A stretch of DNA of 64,000 nucleotides, from positions 32,327,504 through 32,391,503 of the forward strand of contig JARYHS010013630.1 of assembly GCA_031002005.1 (NCBI GenBank). Reading direction: 5' to 3'. The DNA is from Vandiemenella viatica. Its lineage: Eukaryota > Arthropoda > Insecta > Orthoptera > Morabidae. Both the position numbers and the translations under genes were made by a program. Positions 11,601 through 24,201 of the stretch are shown one piece after another (position 1 is the first letter of the stretch; every line of letters begins with the position of its first letter). The notes under the pieces are model-generated. The model was not told the DNA's origin, made no database searches, and saw nothing but the letters and a program-made list of their open reading frames with translations.

Positions 11601-13168
11601 TAGGGATTCCAATCCAGCAAAGTGGAATCCCGCATCATTAGACAGTCTGGCGGATCCCGCACAAAATTAAGCGGATCCGCAATCCGCAAAATCCGGCGGA
11701 AACGCGTGTCAGTCTGCGTGACTCGCTGCCCCACTCGGTCTCTATCGGATGTATTGCACTGTTTGCCTGTACCAGAGCAGTTGGCATTTGACTCGTGTGA
11801 ACAAACGTTTGTTTTTGACAACCTTCGTCCACATTTACGTATTCATCAAAACTTACGTTTGTTTCGAGTACACATTTCTGTAATTTGAGTTATGGTGCGT
11901 ATTTAGTACGATTTTCTAACTATATAATTATTTTTTAAGTGTCGCACACGTTATTTGAACTACACGGTTACAGCTTTTTATTCACGGTTTCTTTATTCCC
12001 ATTTTCTGTATTTGCAGATAAAGTAATTGTGACAAGTTTCCTAATTTGTGGCTGAAAATTTGATTATTCGTTGATATGAAAGTAATGTTATCGTAATTTT
12101 AACGATCGCGTACCTATTTATTTAACAGCTATCAAAAGGAAATTGTATATCCTTTGACTTATTGTTGTTTTGGCCGCTGCCTCAATGCGTTTCTTTGACG
12201 ATAGCCACCTGCTTACATGTGCCGCTCAGGCTTTCGATTAATCCCTCTTCTCCTTGTTATTATTTCGACTAAAGGTAAAAAAAAAAGTTATAATGAAATT
12301 TTCACGGGTGTATCGACGAATTGTGTTGTAGGAACACCATACTTCGACAGCTGCCTCCGTCGTCTCCCTCACGTGTGTAATTTCGTGTGTTGCAATGAAA
12401 TCTGGAGATACAACCTATGAGGACTTCACTGCAATCATTCGCCTAGAAAGTCTCCTTTCTTACTAAAAAATAATAATTTCCACTCTAAAAACGTCGTTAC
12501 ACCACATAAGTAAAACTGAAATATTTGACAGTTTACGTGTTGGTGAGTAGTTTCTTTTAATAACATTGAATCAACTGTAATATCAATCAAGGAATCAGGA
12601 GATATAATAAGGAATCACGCAAAAAAAGGCCAAGTCTCGTGCTTGTGCAGTGACAGAAAGTTATGAGATCTTGTTCTGAGCCAAGTCTACACTTTACAGA
12701 GTATATTCACTTCACTTTGTGAAATGGAATGCTTTTTTCGGTGTTATGGAACGTTTATTTATTTATTTATTTTTTTTAAAAAAAAAAAACTCTGGTTACT
12801 TGGCCATTAAGCAAACCATATTTTTAAACTTATGTGATGTATTGTACGGCACATAATATGACCTAAGACCAATATTTTCCATTTTTATTATTTATTTAAA
12901 AATTGGTTTAGATTAAAAAACAAAAAATGTGAAACCTCGAAATACACTTAAGACACGCTAAAAAGTTTTAATGTCATTTTGCCAATCAAAATATTGTTAA
13001 CTTTTAATTTTTATCATTTAACATAAAAAATTATTTATTAATTTAATTATTATTTAATTTATTAACGTTTTAAGTAACTATGTATTAAACATATGCGTTA
13101 AAGAACTGTTTGTACCAATCCCGCACGGATCCCGCGGGATTGAAAACACTGCGGGATTGCAATCCTTA
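11601..13168 (+). mobile_element. Non-autonomous hAT element (hAT-N1), complete
   Basis: Termini TAGGGATTCCAATCC and, inverted at the other end, TAAGGATTGCAATCC. It is flanked by a perfect 8-bp TSD GTCACCAG (11593-11600 and 13169-13176). Subterminal regions are packed with inverted ATCCCGC/GCGGGAT and GGATCCGC repeats, typical transposase-binding clusters in hAT elements. The 1.5 kb interior is AT-rich and has no frame resembling a transposase, so the element must be mobilised in trans. A second, truncated copy in the opposite orientation lies at 29222-30533. Confidence 0.92.
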
Positions 13169-13176
13169 GTCACCAG

Positions 13177-15308
13177 GTCGCAAGATACACGAATTTAATT
13201 TAGTGATAATTCGAAGATTGAAGCAGGAAACTACCCTTTTATGAACATGAGGACTGATCTGAATCTAGCAGTGAAAAACACCTTGGTCCTATATAAAATT
13301 AGACGAATTTTTAGAAACGACAGTGAAAAATATGAGGGAGACGATATTAGGTCTTGTTTGAAAGAGATTTCCTACTAGCAAAAGCTGGCCTGCTTTATTT
13401 TTTATATATAAAAAATGTAAATAAAAATACTCTGTAAGTACGTAAACAATGAAATATTTACGAAGCTTAACCCAAGCCGATTTAATTCATATCTTAAATA
13501 TTGTAAACTATGTGTACGCCAATTATTTATAGTACATAGTATAGAAAAGGTGTGATGAGAATGAATTATTAAAATGTGTAATAAATATTAGAAATTTAAA
13601 CTGTGTACTTTTTCTGCCAATATCGACCTTCTTGGAAGGTAGATTATTGACCCCTTAAATGTTCGCTTTTCGCCAGCCACCTTGTCCTTCGCGAGAGCAG
13701 GGTTCGCTCCAAAACACCATTCAATACAATCAGAATATGAAACTACGCTCAACCACGTTACGCGTCTCAACACTCAATATAATCTCATCCATAATGACAA
13801 CACAGTTTAATCTTATGGTTAATTCACTTCAACGGTCTTGGAACGTAGGCAGAAACAAATATGTAGTACAACAACCACACAATAAGAAAGTCAGATTTTA
13901 AGACAAACACAGATCTTTCTCAAAATGATATTTTCTAATCTTATTGAACTCTAGTAAAATGATGACTTCAGACCGTTCTATATCAGATTAGGTAAATAAA
14001 CCGTAGGTCACATTTTGTTATTTGAGACGGAAAAATAAGAGACCGCAATAACCGAAGCATGCAAACAACTAAATCGATGCAGCAGTATTCCGGAGAAAAC
14101 AGTCTATCGAGCAGAACAGGAAGAGCGGACACGTAGTTTTGATGCAGCCTTCCAACTTACATTAACGAGAACACATTTAGAAACGAACGAGTAACGTCTG
14201 TTAATTATCCAGAAACTTACCGAACAACTTCATAACATTTTGCAGCGTGTATCGCATACAAACATTCACTTATCCGCAAGTGAATTTAGCCCACAACAGG
14301 GGAGACATTGAAATTAGGTCGGAACAGATAGACAACCTAAACTTTGAAGAATAATAAAAGAATAAAATAATAATAATAAACAACAGGAGCTTCAGACGAA
14401 GAACGCTGGAACATGGGATTAATATTAGTTACAGGTAGTACCTACTACAAATCAGCAGTAAGTACGAGATTACTCACTGAAATCCCTGACTCCAAAAAAA
14501 GGATTTGAATTGGAGAAAATTATTACTGATTTAGAGATAACTACTGACTGTGTGTTCGATGCACATCCACTGCCACATCAAGATGAATGTAAATTTCAGG
14601 CACTTTCAGGCAAATGACAAAGAGGGAAAGGAGTGAAATGCTCATTGCTGTCTTTGGGCCTGGCCAATGCCAAGCTGAAGGTCTCACTTTGGTTTAGTAG
14701 TGTAAGCGGAATGTCTGTCTGCCTAAAATAAAATGGGGCCTTCTCGAACTGGAGTGTAACTGGATGTTACCGACACCGACAATCCTGTTATACCATGTTC
14801 AGATACGAAAGGCGGGCCAAGGTCACTCTGCTCTATCCCCACTCCGCTGCCCCAGCCCCTACAGGCGTAGGGGAAACAGCTGCCACGCATGCGCAAACAT
14901 TTTCATAAAGTATGAGGTGCGATATGTTACGTCTAATTTGATGATTTCTTCAGTAAAATCGAGTATTTTAACTATCTGTCATGACGGAAATAAGTGAATC
15001 GTATGTCATAGGAATTGCGTGTTTACCAACTACAATTTCATATGTTAATAAAGTTAAAAATTATTTACGTATCAATGAATAAAACTTACTGTTTCCAGTC
15101 ATTTTTATTAGTTTTAAAAGTCACGCAAGACATTTCGAGGATTAAATCCAGTTTTTAGAAGTGTTTCCCAGTGGCAGTAAATTCTCGAAACACGTTGTTT
15201 GAATATTCGCTGCACTGTTCGTAACGATACGCCACACGCCTCTGCCGTCATTTTTTGCGGTTCATTAAAAAGAATATTAGCTTTCTCTGCAGAGTTTTTC
15301 TAGCGTCT
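13177..15308. other. Nothing recognised
   Basis: AT-rich DNA without long frames, element termini or SINE heads. A C-rich patch at about 14836-14870 is not repeated elsewhere. Confidence 0.4.
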
Positions 15309-15311
15309 TAA

Positions 15312-15679
15312 GGGATTGTGCACAAACTACGTGGCTTGGTCCGGGGGGAGGTGGGTGGGGTGGCTGGAAGGCTACGCTGGGCTACGTGGGGGGAGGGGGG
15401 GTTTCTGAGCCAGGCCACGTAGCTTTCCTTTCATAACATTTTTCACAGTTAAAATGAGGAACAGAACTCACAACACCATGTAAATATTTATTTCCGTCAT
15501 TTAATTATCTCCGTATGTAATTTACAATAGTCTGACAAGAGTACAAAATGTCTTCTGGAATCAAAAGGGAAAATGTCTATGTGCTGAGGGTAGAGGCAAA
15601 TGCCACGTAGGGCTACGTGGGGGGGAGGGGGGGGTTCAAAGGAGGCCAAAATGGAGCTACGTGGTTTATGCACGCTCCC
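15312..15679 (-). mobile_element. Family A MITE, reverse orientation, TSD TAA
   Basis: Starts GGGATTGTGCACAAACTACG and ends TTTATGCACGCTCCC, flanked by TAA (15309-15311 and 15680-15682). The order of the G runs and of the conserved AT core is the inverse of the 6055 copy. Confidence 0.85.
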
Positions 15680-15682
15680 TAA

Positions 15683-16184
15683 AAAAATTATACACAACAA
15701 AAATAATTGTTTTTGACTGTCGCCTAATGTAACACCTATCTGCCGCCATTTCAATTACAGCGTTTTATAATGGTGTATCGGAATAAACACGACAATGCCT
15801 GTAGGCAGCGGTCTGCTCGGAGGGGAAGTCAACTAGAGGGGGTGGTGAGGCGAGGTGCGGGACGAGGGGCACATGACCTTGACGCGCCAGAAGAAAGCGA
15901 ACATAGTATAGACCAAAACTAAACCAGATCACAAAGGCTTATAGTAACCAAAAAATATGGGGATAAATTTTCTCACTACCAGTGTCACGAATAACTTGTG
16001 GTAAAGCACTTAATCATTTTGAACTGATACAGACTAAAATTAATCTTTACGAGTATCATTTCGTTCACTTGGCTTCATTTCCTCAGAAATACTGGGCGCC
16101 ACGGTAATCAGTTTTAAAATAATCCTTTTTACGAAATTAATGGACATAATGCATTACAATGTCTGGAAGGGATAATCATCATCG
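15683..16184. other. Nothing recognised
   Basis: Contains a G-rich patch near 15820-15870. No gene or repeat recognised before the LINE 3' end begins. Confidence 0.35.
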
Positions 16185-16976
16185 TGGGTTTTCCGCTATT
16201 CAGCCAGCAGGTCCATTCACAGCCTTCCATGTCTCCCTTTGCTCCACCAGTCTCTTTGTGCCTATTTTCCATTTATCATAATATCATCAAACATTTTCTT
16301 TCTTCGTCGATCTCTTCTTTTTCTTCCATTTACGATGCCCTTCAGGGCGGTTTTAAGCAGTAACTCATTCCTCAACGCATGACCAATCCAGTTCCTTTTT
16401 CTGTTTCTTATAGTTTTTATAAAGGACCTTTGCTCTCTTATTCGTTCTAGCACCTCCTCCATATACAACTTTTCTAAAGCTTCCAACCTCTATACATCTT
16501 CTTTGCGAAGCGTCCATGTTTGCGCCCCATATAATCCTACACTCCATACGAAACAGTTAGCTAGTTTTATCCAGCCTTCCACATAATAACTTGTTCTTTC
16601 TATTGAAAGCTTTCTTTGCCATTACGATTCCAGCTTTCACCTCCTTCTTGAAACCCATATCACCACATACAATACTCCTGAGATATTTGAAGAATATTAT
16701 TTCTCCTTGTAGCTTTATCATAATTTATATCTTACTCCTTCCCACCATTATACATTTAATTTTCCTCCTATTGATTTTCATTCCGAATTCTTTGTCGAAA
16801 GCCTCTAACTTTCTTCTGAGTATCTTGACACTTCCCGCCAGCAAAACCATGTCATCAGCAAATTTGGTGCAAATAATCATATATCCACCCACGCATACAC
16901 CTCCTTTACCTCTTAGACTCCTTTGTATAATTTCCTGCAAATATATGTTAAATAATATGGGTGACAGACAACATAC
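16185..16976 (-). pseudogene. LINE reverse transcriptase, 3' half (split by LTR element)
   Basis: Minus-strand coding continues from the LINE part at 22480-23760 across the inserted LTR element. Just below 16976 it encodes CLSPILFNIYLQEII, then FADDMVLLAG (the RT catalytic YADD/FADD box) and GMKINRRKIKC within the frame 16725-16940. Next comes a C-terminal segment with NRKRNWIGHALRNELLLKTA (about 16262-16486), the usual 'W.GH.LR' tail of many LINEs. Frameshifts separate the pieces. Reverse transcriptase copies element RNA at the target site; this copy is dead. I would call it an RTE-like or 'endonuclease-reverse transcriptase' LINE; the clade is not settled. Confidence 0.85.
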
Positions 16977-17835
16977 TGTAACGTTCTGACCTCATTACCT
17001 GATTTAAAAATATAATTAATTTTATTATTTTATTTTATTATCATGAAAGGTAGAACTTGCGTGAATACTTTATACGAGAAATCACAAATGGTTTTATTTC
17101 AAGTAATCACATGACATATATAACAAAAGTAGTTACAATTAATCAGTTGTCCTTTAGTGGGCGCCAGGGTATTTTATATAAAATACACAAAAATTAAACA
17201 GTAAACGAAGTCAACATTTTGCTTGTTCACTTTTGAAAGAAATGATTGCTCCGGGCTATGAGAGTTCTTATCCGCAGGGTCGTAGCTGGGCAATGCTATG
17301 AACTTGAAAGTCTAGCTAGCACAGTGTCCTTCATTGGCGATGTATAATTACCGAATGTACATGTCTGCCGCCACACATTGGATGACGGTCTTCTCTGCTA
17401 TGGACCAGTGTAGCACAGTTCCTCAGATGTCGTCCTTTGCCTGAGCTCATCTGCTCAAACAAAATAGCGGGTGTCCGGATCCAGGCAGCAGCAACAGTCC
17501 CACTCACGAATAGACAGTCCAGAAATCACATCGTCTGAACGTGCTGGCCGGTCCGGCATCGAATATCTCTTCCCTCGTTCGTCGTGCCACATGCAAAAAC
17601 AGAAAACTCTCGCCGATCACCCTGTTTGTCTACCTGGCAAGCACAAATCTCCCCTCCATTAGGCACTCACTATTCTCCCCTCGCTAATTCAAGGAACCGG
17701 CCTGCTGGCATTCCTCAGATCTGCCGCTCCACACTTATACACTGCGCCCAAATGCCCACTAAAATATTCCACATTTTGAATAATAAACATATAGTTTATT
17801 AATGTAACTAGCGGTCACAAGACGCGTTCGTTACA
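16977..17835 (-). repeat. 3' LTR
   Basis: Left-hand LTR copy, starting TGTAACGTTCTGACC and ending CGTTCGTTACA. Differences from the other LTR include an extra TTTTA unit near 17030, GGTCCGGCATC versus GCCGGCATC, and single-base indels in homopolymers. A purine-rich AGGGGGAA lies just inside it on the minus strand (about 17838-17848) and is a plausible polypurine tract. Confidence 0.95.
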
Positions 17836-18687
17836 TATTCCCCCTGGTTCGGCAAATTTAAATAAACTAGTTTTATTTAAATTTTCACAATACGAAATAT
17901 ACAAATTTTCCTTCCTCGTCCATTAATTTACAGTAATTATAAATCTGGTAACCTATTCTAACCTATTCCATCACAAGTTCCACCGACATGAATATTCAAC
18001 CGAACATATGTCCCTTGGCTACTTTGTACATAGACTTTTCTTACTCCCATCCCTGATTGTGGGTAGATTTGTGCAAGCCTTAAATACATAATATAACCAT
18101 TTCAAATGTAACCTTATAAGTAACAAATTATTGTAGTGATATAGATGTTCTAACACAATAAAATTTTATATCAAATTGAAAATTTAACTTAGACACCATT
18201 CTTAGTAAATATAGCGCAATACATCATAATTTGTGATCATCATAGATATTCAACACATAGGATAACACAATCTTAACATATAATGAATGAATAAAACTGG
18301 TAGAGAACATATCCTATCTGAATAATAATAATAAAACTTTTAAGCAGTGAAGTCATCTATGAAGTGCAGGGTTGTCCAAAGCAATGCAAGATTGTTCCAA
18401 ATATTTTGTTACTATGTCACCGCGAAGCAAAGTATTTGTAATGGATTTCCGCCACCATCCTTTTAGTATAAAAATGACAATTACATCCCCTTTTATCTCC
18501 ATTTGTTACAGACCTCACGTGATTTTTAAATTAACATGATCTCGATCAAGTGTACGCGGATGCCGCTCCAATATACTTCCCGATTCCCAAGACAACGTTA
18601 TAAGTACATTTGCACCATGGCATAAAAGAATTTTGTTCATGGATTGCTGATTCGCGTAATTCCTTATGAACAAAACAAAAATAAATA
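17836..18687. other. LTR element interior without coding
   Basis: AT-rich interior between the protease-like remnant and the 3' LTR. No RT, RNase H or integrase motif is visible on the minus strand. Confidence 0.6.
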
Positions 18688-18960
18688 TTATCTACCTAGT
18701 ACCTTGGAGATCCTTTTCCCTTGGCTACTTGGTGATTTGATATGCCACACAACATCTGTGAAGTTCCAGAAATTTATCTGTAAATGTACCCCAACGTATT
18801 GGAATCCTTCTGTCTGCCAGAAATCAACTCCCAAAATATTATCTAGGAAAGTTTTTATCCTTTTCCGGCACATATATGCCCATCGTCACTATCAAGAGAA
18901 ACAAGTTGCACCAAATGATCCTCGCGCGACTGTACCAAAACTTTGAGATCATCAGAATAC
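18688..18960 (-). pseudogene. Possible retroviral-type protease remnant
   Basis: The minus strand encodes NILGVDFWQTEGFQ (in the frame 18688-18873), which resembles the C-terminal 'iLG.DFl' segment of aspartic proteases in gypsy-like elements. A frame ending LVSLDSDDGHICAGKG precedes it and is separated by a frameshift. The catalytic DTG/DSG was not identified, so the call is tentative. It lies downstream of gag, where protease is expected. Confidence 0.35.
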
Positions 18961-19316
18961 TCTTTAAAGTTTCGTGAATTATGGGGTTAAAGTCATTGGT
19001 TCCATTAGTGAATAAGTGACTGTTAACTGAGGTTATCCTTTTCACCATGCATGGAATATATATATTATAATAAACTTTGCAAAAGCTTCTTGTTGGTGTA
19101 TGATTGTGGACTGGTGCGTAATAATACTCGTTGCCCTACAGTGAAAGTTTGATTATGCTTTGGTCTTGCTATGATCGCATCATTCTCCACACCGCCATTT
19201 CGCCAGTATGTTAAATTAATAAGGAAAAACTGTGGAGAGCCCTCAGCATCCCCTGCGAAATCTCATTGTTTTAATTGGTCACCCTGCGATGTTTCACATG
19301 CTGCACCAACTCTCAA

Positions 19317-20962
19317 TTAATTTTCACTTTCATTCTGAATGTTATTGCCGGGATCGACGGTTAGAATAGCATTCACCTCCGGCGAACCCCCGCGTGTTTG
19401 CCCGTGACCATCCCGCTGACCATCAGTCTTCCACGGTTTCTTATCGCCAGATTTGGCTTGCTTCCAATGTTTACCTCCCTTAGGGTTACTACTGTTATTG
19501 AAACTTCGCCCGTTATTCTGATTATTTGGCCGGAAGTATCCATGAGAATTAGAGCGATTGTCCTGCACATTTTCCGCGCACTGTTCACGGATCGCTCGTT
19601 GTCCTATGGCATCTAGATTCCGCAGTGTTTCTAATAAATCAGTGATATTCTTTACATATACAGGCGAGATGTGTTCTTGAACCCCCGGGCTGAAATGTGA
19701 GCTTATTACATCAATGAACTCCGCGTCCGGCATCACTGTGTCAAAATATCGACTTTTACGACTAACCGTTCCACATACCTTTCCATTGAATCACCAGGCT
19801 TAGGAACGTACTTTCCTTGGTAAAATCGCATCCTAGCTTGGTTTTGTATTTTTGCTGACCAGAAAGTATTCAAAAACAACTCCTTAAACTGTGCGTACGA
19901 CATATCTGGAGTACACGCTACTTGTAACCATGAACGATCCTGTTCAAAAAATGACTGGCTAATGATTAAAAGTTTTGCCGAGTCCGGAACAGCTTTAATT
20001 TGAAAGTATCTTTCAAGGTCTTCGAGGTAAGCTTTCGGGTTTATTCCCCCCTTGGAACCAAATCTAGGCAGCTTTAACTCGATATTTCCCGAAAACAGCT
20101 GAGCACAACTAGCTTGACATTGTCCATTGTTGTTAGCAGTGTTATTCATTTCGATTAGTTTACTTTCCAAATTACGTAATTTTACTTCCGTTTCGGCAGC
20201 AAGGTTACGCTGTGATGTTTCTAGATTCTTTTGACTTTCCTCCATTTTTCCCACGTAATTCTTAAGGTCTTCAACTTCGGATCTTATTTTACCTAAATTT
20301 TCATCAACACCATCTTTTATTGAATGAGCAAACTCAGAAATCTGACCTAAATTTTCACTGTTTTCTGTGCGCATTTGTTCAATTGAACTTTTATTCGCTT
20401 CTACTTTACGGCAAATTTCATTGTTAGTCGTCTCAAGTACATTGCAAGAAGACTTTAACTCCGTCTGGACTTTGCTTAAAAGAGTGATCTCAGAGCTAAT
20501 TTCCTTTTTAAAATCATTTATTTCTCGGCCAATTTCTCCGCGAAAAGTAGCAAATTGCTCTTCAATTCTTTTGTGAGCCATTTCTTGGTTTCTTTCAAGA
20601 CTCTCGATTTTACTAGACATTTGCACTGAGAGTTCAGACAATTTTTCATTGGATTCTTGAAATTGTGTTGTAAATTGAGCAGATAATTGTGAAAATTTCC
20701 CCATTAATAAAGCCGCTATATCGTTCATCTGGTGTTGCTGAGTCTGCAATGCAGGAATCACCGATACTTTTTTCGCACTCATGTTGGAGGTATTCTGAAA
20801 ATTTTCCTGCCTTAATTGGGTGGAATACGCTATTTCTGCGACATTATTGTCTTCCCCGATATGATCCGTATTTGAATCAGTGGGTACTGGCTCCTGTGAT
20901 AAATTTGACCCTTCCACGATTTCTTTCGACATGTTAATAATGGTACTGGATCTCAAGCGCAT
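19317..20962 (-). pseudogene. Gag of LTR retrotransposon, frameshifted
   Basis: Gag builds the virus-like particle. The first frame (20962-19733, 409 codons, starting MRLRSSTIINMSKEI) has a long Glu/Lys/Gln-rich coiled-coil region at about residues 100-275. A capsid-like domain follows at about 290-409 (KLPRFGSKGGINPKAYLEDL, FKELFLNTFW). It stops shortly after RLVVKVDILTQ. A second frame overlapping by 4 bp (19736-19317, 139 codons) continues the protein with a basic Asn/Gly-rich nucleic-acid-binding tail (NQNNGRSFNNSS, GGKHWKQAK). I see no CCHC zinc knuckle. The break could be one inactivating indel or a programmed shift; mutation is more likely since pol is gone. Confidence 0.85.
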
Positions 20963-21609
20963 TACTTTAAAACTTCACGCTATTTTCAACTATTTCGTTG
21001 ACACACAAAGAATATTCCAATACACAACAACAAAGAAAAGAAATAAGGATTGCAAAACATACCATCAGAGAGACTTTACACTAATCTGCAAATAAAATGC
21101 CTCAATAAAATCCGCGATTGCACAATAAAATCAAACCCAAAGAACATTCCACAACACATTCTATAATTTCAATGGAAAAATTACAAGAAGAATTTTACTC
21201 ATCAAATACCTTCGCGGAAAAATGGTTTAAATATGAAAGGATATCGTTACCCTGGACATATGGCTCGAAATCCACACAAATATTTCGACAACTACTTGCA
21301 ATTGCCATAAAGAAAGCATCACAACAATTATCAACGCCGTAATACAACAGAATTTGAGTGCGTTTGGACAAAACCCATTGCACATTCCCATGTCACACAA
21401 GATAATTATTATTCAACACACACAATGCACACAAAATAAATTTATCAGATCTTATTGCAGAACCAACTTGCATCTAAGATCAACAAGTACAACATGAATT
21501 TATACATGCATTAACTACGCAAAGTAATACAAACTACTTTCTATCTACAAAATAAGAAAGTTGCCAAGGACATAGTGCTGTCTTTCGTTCATAGCATAAT
21601 TAATTTTTG
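20963..21609. other. Leader region of LTR element
   Basis: AT-rich sequence between the primer-binding site and gag on the minus strand. Small frames here (21118-21383) have no recognised motif. Confidence 0.5.
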
Positions 21610-21627
21610 CCCCACTTGGTTCGCCAT
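21610..21627 (-). promoter_or_regulatory. Putative primer-binding site
   Basis: On the minus strand, one base after the CA end of the 5' LTR, the sequence is TGGCGAACCAAGTGGGG. It begins with the TGG expected to pair with the CCA end of a tRNA. I could not identify the tRNA. Confidence 0.5.
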
Positions 21628-22475
21628 TGTAACGTTCTGACCTCATTACCTGATTAAAATATAATTAATTTTATTATTTTATTATCATGAAAGGTAGAAC
21701 TTGCGTGAATACTTTATACGAGAAATCACAAATGGTTTTATTTCAAGTAATCACATGACATATATAACAAAAGTAGTTACAATTAATCAGTTGTCCTTTT
21801 GTGGGCGCCAGGGTATTTTATATAAAATACACAAAATTAAACAGTAAACGAAGTCAACATTTTGACTTGTTCACTTTTGAAAGAAATGATTGCTCCGGGC
21901 TATGAGAGTTCTTATCTGCAGGGTCGTAGCTGGGCAATGCTATGAACTTGAAAGTCTAGCTAGCACAGTGTCCTTCATTGGCGATGTATAATTACCGAAT
22001 GTACATGTCTGCCGCCACACATTGGATGACGGTCTTCTCTGCTATGGACCAGTGTAGCACAGTTCCTCAGATGTCGTCCTTTGCCTGAGCTCATCTGCTC
22101 AAACAAAATAGCGGGTGTCCGGATCCAGGCAGCAGCAACAGTCCCACTCACGAATAGACAGTCCAGAAATCACATCGTCTGAACGTGCTGGCCGCCGGCA
22201 TCGAATATCTCTTCCCTCGTTCGTCGTGCCACATGCAAAAACAGAAAACTCTCGCCGATCACCCTGTTTGTCTACCTGGCAAGCACAAATCTCCCCTCCA
22301 TTAGGCACTCACTATTCTCCCCTCGCTAATTCAAGGAACCGGCCTGCTGGCATTCCTCAGATCTGCCGCTCCACACTATACACTGCGCCCAAATGCCCAC
22401 TAAAATATTCCACATTTTGAATAATAAACATATAGTTTATTATGTAACTAGCGGTCACAAGACGCGTTCGTTACA
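21628..22475 (-). repeat. 5' LTR
   Basis: Right-hand LTR copy, same TGTAACG and CGTTACA ends. It should contain the promoter of the element, acting toward gag on the minus strand. No core promoter box is unambiguous. Confidence 0.95.
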
Positions 22476-22479
22476 ATAC

Positions 22480-23760
22480 CTGTCTTACACCTCTTCCACT
22501 CTTTCCCTCTTCTGTAAGATCATTCCCACTCTCACTCCTTGTTCCTTCCAATCAATGCTTTTTTTTTTTTTTTTTAGTAATGCACTCCATCAAAAGCTTT
22601 TTCCAGGTCTATGAAAATCACGTAACAATCTCTTCCCCTTTCACTGTATCTTTCACCTATTGTTCTCAGCAAACCAATAGCGTCTCTTGCACTTCTTCCT
22701 TTCTGAAACCCAAACTGTTCTTCAGCAATTGACATTGTCAGTCTGCTGGATATTCTTGGCATAAGAGGCTAATAGTTCTGAAATCTTCACACTTCACTGC
22801 ATTTTTTTTCTTTTCAATTGGTATCAATACTGTTATTAAGTAGTATTTTGGCCATTCTCCTCTTCCATATATCTCATTACACAAATATAGCATTTCTCTT
22901 CTTCCCTAACCTTCAGACTTTCTATAGGTAACTCATCAATCCCACAGACTTTCCTGTTCTTCATCTCTGCCACAGCCTTCTCCACTTCCACCTGCAGGAT
23001 ATGGTATCCCTTCTCCTCTTTTCAGACTCTCTCTTCTTCTTCTAATCCTAAAGCCTTCGGTCGGTATTTCAGATTATACAGCTCTGCTATATAATCTTTC
23101 CATCTTCGCTGTATTTCATGAGCCACCCTGACTAACGTTCCAGTCCTTGTTTTCAATTTCCAACCTTGCTGTCCTCCTTTTTCTTTTAAAACATTTCTGC
23201 ACGACCTCTTTGTACATCAAGTCAGAGTTGCCCTCTCATTCTAATTGCTCTATGTTATCACACTTACTTCTCATCCAGTTCTCTCTTGTTTTCTCAACTT
23301 CTCTTTTACATTCATTATTTAATTTCTGTATTTCCTTCTCTCCTCTTCACTGTCTGTGTTTTTCCACATCTCTCTTCTGTAGCATTGCCTCGATCACCCA
23401 TTCTTTCTTTATTCTACTGGTTTTCTTAAATCCTATTACTTCTGCAGCAGTCCTTTTCAGACTCTCCTTCATCCTTACCCATTTCTCATCCACATTCTCA
23501 TTTACATTAACTCTATTCCAGAATTTTTCTATTTCTCTACCTTGCCCTTCCTCTTTAAGAGTCTCAGTATTAAACCTTTCAAGTATCTTCCCTTTCTTAG
23601 TTCTTTTCAATCTCGTTTCTATTTCTGCTACAACAAGACTATGATCAGAATTAACATCAGATCCTGGGTAAGTCTTTGGATTTTAAACAATTTTATACCT
23701 GTTCTGGATTAGTATATAGTCAATCTGATATCTCTTTCCCTCAAAGGGAGAGGTTCAAGT
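22480..23760 (-). pseudogene. LINE endonuclease end and reverse transcriptase 5' half
   Basis: Minus-strand reading from 23745: YQIDYILIQNRYKI and SDVNSDHSLVVAEIETR form the end of an apurinic-type endonuclease (SDHS motif). The frame 23610-23347 follows with a charged linker (KEEGQGREIEKFWNR). Near 22762-22574 it encodes EEQFGFQKGRSARDAIG and YVIFIDLEKAFDGVHY, which are RT blocks. RGVRQV then reads directly across the ATAC insertion site into CLSPILFN at 16976. A long poly(T) at 22559-22576 interrupts the frame. 5' sequences are missing, the usual truncation of LINE copies. Confidence 0.85.
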
Positions 23761-24198
23761 GTACCTCCTACTTTTATGTTACTTTTAATGAATTAAAATA
23801 TCAAATTATGTTGAAATATTCGCTGAGATTTAATGAACTTTGATTTAAACTTCAGGTGAATTTATAGATCGTGACGTTATTATAAGATAATAATTAATTG
23901 ATATATTTAAGAGACACGAATGAGAACAATGCAAAATGAAAGAATATACTCAACTGATACAAAAAAAGGAACAAAGTAGCGATAAAATACACAACTGGCA
24001 AAACATGAACAAAATGAGTATCCCTTTTGCTCAGAAAATCAACTGGCAGTAGATGAGACTCTACAGTCTGCTTTGCATAAGCGAGGCGCTCAGTTTCTTA
24101 ATTTCGGCGGGTGGATAAATAAGTCGAAGGCATTGCCATGTCGCTGTCTTCCGTGGTCGTCCGAAACCGATATTGCTTGTGACTGACTGACACAACAC
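23761..24198. other. Nothing recognised
   Basis: AT-rich spacer between the LINE 5' break and a short MITE. Confidence 0.35.
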
Positions 24199-24201
24199 TT
24201 G

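Larger units (their letters stand above)
16977..22475 (-). mobile_element. LTR retrotransposon, gag-bearing, pol mostly lost
   Basis: A 5.5 kb element bounded by two direct repeats of 859 and 848 bp that begin TGTAACG and end CGTTACA. It is flanked by a 4-bp TSD ATAC (16973-16976 and 22476-22479). Gag is on the minus strand, so the 5' LTR is the right-hand copy. The LTRs differ by roughly ten small changes, which indicates recent insertion. Between gag and the 3' LTR only about 1.5 kb remains, with a protease-like scrap and no reverse transcriptase, RNase H or integrase. It is therefore non-autonomous. It sits inside a LINE, whose reading resumes on the other side. Confidence 0.95.

Noticed and set aside
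17471..17662. Similar 63-101 codon frames at 17471 and 22115
   Set aside because: Both are the same position in the two LTRs, so repetition reflects LTR duplication rather than a conserved gene.
23147..23644. 165-codon plus-strand frame rich in Ser/Leu/Phe
   Set aside because: Antisense shadow of the minus-strand LINE coding.
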